Shown: in pieces, positions 60,632 through 64,000 of the stretch | Layout of the letters: each line of letters begins with the position of its first letter | How positions within the stretch are numbered: position 1 is the first letter of the stretch | NCBI GenBank assembly: GCA_964017155.1 | Contig: OZ024856.1 | Location: forward strand, 15,200,740 to 15,264,739 | From: Oasisia sp. SBJ-2009 | Taxonomy: Eukaryota > Annelida > Polychaeta > Sabellida > Siboglinidae | Direction: 5' to 3' | DNA length: 64,000 nt | Program-made: the position numbers and the translations under genes | The notes under the pieces: model-generated | What the model was told of the DNA's origin: nothing | Databases searched by the model: none | Seen by the model: only the letters and a program-made list of their open reading frames with translations

Positions 60632-63600
60632 TCAATACAATTTTTTTTTTAAATTCAACAGCATTATGTCTTAGGATATGACACAATGGTTTGTATGGAT
60701 CACTGTGTTGGTAGGTACAGGGTTTACATATAAATTCAACATAAGTATTTTGTTGAAATTAAAAGAGCAATACCATAAAGTTTTAGAATAATGACACGCT
60801 CAAATACCATAGCAAATATTGATGCCTTACAATATGAACAGTTCAGATAAATAATTCAGATGATGGTTTGTATGGGAGCATGCATTATCTCTGGGGATCA
60901 TTCTGTTGCTAGGATGAGATTAAGAGCCAACCGAAGACCCTGAATAAACTCGCAAAGTTGGTGCGGCGTCGCATCGTCCCACAACTCGACTCACCATATC
61001 TGAACGAAGACGAACAGAAACAACTGGTGGGCAGTGACCTCTTGACCTCTTGACCTTTTAAACCCATACACATGTCACAACCCTACATTTATATTCTTAA
61101 TAGGGTATCCATAAGAATAAAAAACAAAATTGTACAGACATTAATTTTTGCCTGTTGATTTCAAGCAGCTATGAAAAAGGATTGAGTGAATGTGGGTATA
61201 AAAGTATGTGTTTATATATATATATATCTATATATATGCATATATATGTATAATGGTCCTTTGTGATGTAATAATGCGAGTGGCAACCTGGCAGATGTGC
61301 CAATGTTTGTAATATAGCTGGTTTGCTCAGGCGGAATGATTTAATTACAGTGATCAGCCTTCAGAAACTTCTTTTAGGCCTAATTGGCTGAGATAGCTCA
61401 TGAAAGAATTTCCTCTCTTGGTTTCACCAAACAGTTAACTTTATATGACTTAATTTTTCAATGCAATTTAAATACAATGTTAGTGTATCTGATGTATATT
61501 ACGACTATGTTCACAGTCTGCCATCATTATGGGAGAAGTTAACAGTGTCTGGGCCGACTTCCGCAACCAAGTGCCTGACCCTTTTCTGGTAAGACTACAT
61601 GGTTTCAACCACCAGATAGTGGGTTCTATGACTATTTAAACCAATATAATTATTCATATTCTATCCCTATTAGTGTACGATATTAACTTTGGTATCTGTA
61701 TGCTTATACTGGGTAATCATTTTACAAAAAAAAAAAAATTTCAAAAAAATTTCAGTAGCAAAACCATTTCAATGTAAATTAACCAGGATGGCCTTGCACT
61801 GAAACGTTGTATTAGAAAATGTAAAATATTTCTATTAATTTAAGATGTATTATTTTCCTTTAGTGGCCTTAGAGAATAAGGGATGATTTTGTCAATTTGC
61901 AAAGTCGAAAACAAACATTTGCTTTTATCATTGATTCATCCCCACATGTATATTGTGTATATAATACTTTTCAATATACCTATATTAACCCCCAGTATCT
62001 GTTTTTAAAAGACAATCATGGTGTGTTAATACAAAATGTATACTTTCATAGAATAGTGTGATTTTTTGTTTTATCGCATCTAATTACTCTTTGTGTAACT
62101 CTCCAGTCAGTGGAGGAGAACAAGGAGCTTCATCGGCAAATCACAGTCCACCTGGTGACTGTTTGTGAAAAACTCTTCCAGGAATACCTGACGAAAGTGC
62201 ACAGTAAGAATGTCATGGTTTCTAGCTCAACTGGTGCCATTTTGAAATATCTATGCAAAATATGTCTTGCTATATGAACTAGGTCAGATGACATCTGGTT
62301 AGGTTCGTGACTTAAGTCAGCATTTTATTTACATTTAATTTTACTGTCATGTTAAATCTATAAAAATTACGTCAATACTGATATAGTGTTGGCAATAGAA
62401 TAGATTTTGTTTATCTAAATGGCATGTCAACCACCAATCAATTACACTGTCTGGAATGGAACATAGTGTTATCTGCTATCAGTGTGTTATCATAAAAATA
62501 TTGCAAGTGTTTATGTAATATTATTGTACACCTTTAAGCGGGGTTTCAATGATTTATGTGCAAAAATTACCTTATTACTATTATTTTTACAATGCTACAA
62601 ATTAAGAACTACACCATGTCAGTCTTGGGATTGCAATGTTTTTACTTCAAATATTCATATAAATTATTATTGCATCTTGCAACAAGAAGACTCTTGATGT
62701 CGTCAGCTTGGGACATGTTGACTCTGTGTGACGTGTTGTGTTGTTTGTGTCGTGTGTAGTTCTCAACAAGCGCGGTGTGTTCAGTGGCCCGGCCAACATG
62801 AGTCGACTCAAGGCTCAATTGGCTCTAGAAACCAGTCGACAGTGAGTTATCATCTTGTCCCATCTCGGGGGGGGGGGTAATCATATACATAACTAGTGCA
62901 GTATAAAGCAGCAGCAATTGATATTTACCAGTGTTCAACATAATAACACATTAGTAACTTTACAATGTACCTGGGGATTGTGCAGGTGAATGTGAGGAGC
63001 AGTGGTCGCGCGGTAGAGCGCCGGACTATCAATCGAGGGGACGGTGGTTCAATCCCACCTACTGCCGTTTCGAAACTTAGGCAATTTCGTTCACCTCACA
63101 TTGCCTGTGTCTTTCGGAAGAGACACTAAAAGCCGGTGGTCCCGTATATCTGGTGTCTATGCCAGGGGAAGTAAAAGATCCCACACAGGGGGTAAATGTG
63201 TAACCTGTAGTGGACTCACTAATTCTAGAGATGGACAACTCTGAAAACCAAGCTTGATAATACTCTAGTCACAATCATGTGGCTAACATAGAGTGATGAG
63301 CTAACTATAAGAAGAAGATGAAGAAGAAGAATAAAGAAAATTTATGAATGAATTGGTAAATGTATACTTTAATAAACTTTCAAATATTGTACTTCTATGA
63401 ATGTATTCTTGTGCATGTCTTATGTTTGTTTGAAAGTCAGACTAGTTGTTGTAATCTTAATACATTAACAAATAATGTCTTTACAGCTTGAATATTGCCA
63501 TTGTACGACGCCATCTGCTGAGGAAGATGAAAGGTCAGGAGGTCGATGAATGGCCAGCGTCCGAGAGGAGCTGGCAGGAGAAACGACAAGGGTCAGTCCA

Positions 63601-64000
63601 ACCGTCCATGACATCGTCCGAACGCAAGGTCAGTGCAGCCTGCGTCATGTGACGGCCATTACTTGGGTGAATTGTTTCATCAAATCACCATGAGGTTTGT
63701 GGCACAAACTGGAAAAACTTGAGTAGTATATAAACTGTTGCAATGTTTAATAACAGGGGAAGTAAAAGATCCCACACAGGGGGTAAATGTGTAACCTGTA
63801 ATGGACTCACTAATTCTAGAGAAGGACAACTCTGAAAAACCAAGCTCGACAATACTCTAGTCATGTGGCTGACAGAGAGTGATGAGCTAACCATAAGAAG
63901 AAGTCCTGTCACTACGATGTATTGCATATAATAAGTTTTGACAACTAATTGGTGGCTTTGTTGTTGCAGTTTGAACTGCGTCAGCAGAAAGGACTACACA
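57036..64000 (+). CDS. ccdc87: CCDC87-like protein, 5' part of gene (nine coding exons, incomplete)
   Basis: Nine exons splice in frame and give about 256 residues before the window ends. I assign CCDC87 from the order of features: an N-terminal LxRPVTPIE-like segment, a [10 protein letters not shown] helix with [10 protein letters not shown], then [20 protein letters not shown] and [18 protein letters not shown]. These resemble the vertebrate CCDC87 N-terminus (polar-Asn-x-Leu helix followed by Arg-Gly-Val-Phe). CCDC87 is a coiled-coil protein linked to sperm and acrosome function in mammals; its molecular role is unclear. Exons are 57036-57134, 57929-58007, 58667-58719, 60913-61026, 61517-61588, 62107-62203, 62760-62841, 63487-63628 and 63970-64000+. 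All have GT-AG borders and consistent phases. An acceptor-like CAG at 57010 suggests an untranslated exon upstream. The family call rests on memory of motif order, not a search. Confidence 0.65.
57929..58007 (+). CDS. ccdc87: CCDC87-like coding exon 2
   Basis: Acceptor TCCTTCAG, 79 bases, donor G|GTAGGC, ending in phase 1. It encodes [20 protein letters not shown] and a short tail. Confidence 0.7.
58667..58719 (+). CDS. ccdc87: CCDC87-like coding exon 3
   Basis: A 53-base exon after TTTTGCAG, completing a Gly codon with exon 2. It encodes [17 protein letters not shown]. Donor GAG|GTACGC. Confidence 0.7.
58778..59110 (-). mobile_element. tRNA-derived SINE, minus strand
   Basis: On the minus strand a tRNA-like head has an A-box-like TAGCGTAGCGCATTG and a B-box GGGTTTGAATCC (about 59050-59105). 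The far end carries the widely seen block ending in TGTAAAGCGCTTTGAGCAAT. There is no coding content. It lies in intron 3 of the CCDC87-like gene. Confidence 0.7.
59313..59635. repeat. (TA)n tract and 22-bp tandem repeat
   Basis: A (TA)n run to about 59400 is followed by about ten near-identical 22-bp units, TATGAAATTCATACATATAT plus AT, to about 59620. Each unit contains the palindrome TATGAAATTCATA. Confidence 0.95.
59637..60458. mobile_element. 822-bp non-autonomous DNA transposon with subterminal repeats
   Basis: The ends are inverted repeats of about 24 bp: GCCTAAAGGCAGCTTATGTC... on the left, matching TCCTAAAGGAAGCTTATGTC... on the minus strand at the right. Inside, TTATGTAGACC (or GGTCTACATAA, or TCGACC variants) recurs about eight times, mostly within 100 bp of the ends, including a facing pair at 60368-60399. 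The element sits in TA-rich microsatellite DNA on both sides. No transposase frame is present. The superfamily is undetermined. Confidence 0.75.
60459..60628. repeat. (TA)n tracts
   Basis: Two (TA)n runs (about 60459-60500 and 60555-60628) flank a short segment with GAATTTCAACAAAACATTG. Open frames of Ile/Tyr repeats here are artefacts. Confidence 0.95.
60913..61026 (+). CDS. ccdc87: CCDC87-like coding exon 4
   Basis: Exactly 38 codons after GTTGCTAG; a helical basic segment with [14 protein letters not shown]. The donor CTG|GTGGGC is weaker than the others but keeps phase 0 into exon 5. Confidence 0.7.
61517..61588 (+). CDS. ccdc87: CCDC87-like coding exon 5
   Basis: 24 codons, acceptor TTCACAG, donor CTG|GTAAGA. 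It encodes [15 protein letters not shown] and a PDPF motif. Confidence 0.7.
62107..62203 (+). CDS. ccdc87: CCDC87-like coding exon 6
   Basis: 97 bases, acceptor CTCTCCAG, donor A|GTAAGA in phase 1. It encodes [20 protein letters not shown] and ends LTKVH. Confidence 0.75.
62760..62841 (+). CDS. ccdc87: CCDC87-like coding exon 7
   Basis: 82 bases after GTGTGTAG. It completes an Ile codon and encodes [20 protein letters not shown], the most family-typical stretch. Donor A|GTGAGT in phase 2. Confidence 0.75.
62999..63338 (+). mobile_element. tRNA-derived SINE with (AAG)n tail, near full length
   Basis: The head folds as a partial tRNA: acceptor GCAGTGG against CCTACTGC, a D arm GCGC-GGTAGA-GCGC, and a perfect T arm GGTGG-TTCAATC-CCACC. 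The A box is at about 63003-63020 and the B box GGTTCAATCC at 63046-63055. The anticodon arm is degenerate. A central block TTTCGGAAGAGAC...AAAGCCGGTGGTCCC follows, then a body ending in AAGAAGAAG repeats. It lies in intron 7 of the CCDC87-like gene. Confidence 0.85.
63487..63628 (+). CDS. ccdc87: CCDC87-like coding exon 8
   Basis: 142 bases after TTTACAG. It completes His, then [16 protein letters not shown] and a polar segment. Donor AAG|GTCAGT in phase 0. It sits between two copies of the same SINE. Confidence 0.7.
63755..63903 (+). mobile_element. Same SINE family, 5'-truncated copy
   Basis: It begins at AGGGGAAGTAAAAGATCCCA, matching position 63164 of the longer copy, and follows it to the AAGAAGAAG tail with few changes and a small deletion. 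It lies in intron 8 of the same gene, about 590 bp downstream. Confidence 0.85.
63970..64000 (+). CDS. ccdc87: CCDC87-like coding exon 9 (cut by window edge)
   Basis: Acceptor TTGTTGCAG; encodes [10 protein letters not shown] before the window ends. Confidence 0.6.

Noticed and set aside
62999..63070. A functional tRNA gene
   Set aside because: The T and D arms fold, but the anticodon arm is degenerate and the head is joined to a SINE body with a second copy nearby.

Overview
This window is animal nuclear DNA: spliced genes, very long introns, tRNA-derived SINEs, CR1-like LINEs and abundant micro- and minisatellites. The deep gene families are bilaterian. The repeat content and the absence of any vertebrate-type repeat suggest a marine invertebrate, plausibly a mollusc or other lophotrochozoan; that placement is inference, not proven here.

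Layout. (1) 1-6.4 kb is the 5' flank or first intron of a BCL11-family zinc-finger gene. It holds a diverged 69-bp array, a 9-bp minisatellite of about 870 bp, and two copies of one small terminal-inverted-repeat element in opposite orientation around that minisatellite. (2) 6.40-40.77 kb is the BCL11 gene on the + strand. An exon carries the N-terminal CCHC finger (6402-6845), then comes a 30.9-kb intron, then a 3.0-kb terminal coding exon (37740-40768) with the C2H2 fingers, an acidic stretch and two CtBP-type PxDLS motifs. The exons join in phase 1 and rebuild the family's Glu-Pro-Ser junction. The short first coding exon was not found. (3) The intron holds several minisatellites, broken LINEs, a 264-bp near-perfect hairpin and a pair of diverged ~547-bp blocks 14.4 kb apart. 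It also has a 16-unit 28-bp array in which 15 units carry TGGTCA/TGACCA, the motif bound by the C-terminal fingers of mammalian BCL11A. (4) 40.8-48.5 kb is probable BCL11 3' UTR and downstream DNA, with AP-1-like tandem repeats and an unusual density of CTCF-like motifs. (5) 49.1-50.1 kb is a 1-kb TG-rich satellite. (6) 51.4-55.5 kb is a CR1-clade non-LTR retrotransposon on the minus strand with both reading frames open. ORF2 has no AUG at its start and can be entered from ORF1 through an in-frame A-run. (7) 57.0 kb to the right edge is the 5' part of a second + strand gene, nine small coding exons resembling CCDC87. Its introns contain a minus-strand SINE, an 822-bp inverted-repeat transposon in (TA)n DNA, and two copies of another SINE.

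How the parts relate. BCL11 is a repressor-type transcription factor; its intron and 3' flank carry homotypic motif clusters that could be regulatory or simply satellite by-products. The CCDC87-like gene has no evident functional link to BCL11. Most long open frames in the window are shadows of tandem repeats whose period is a multiple of three or which lack stop codons, and were not annotated.
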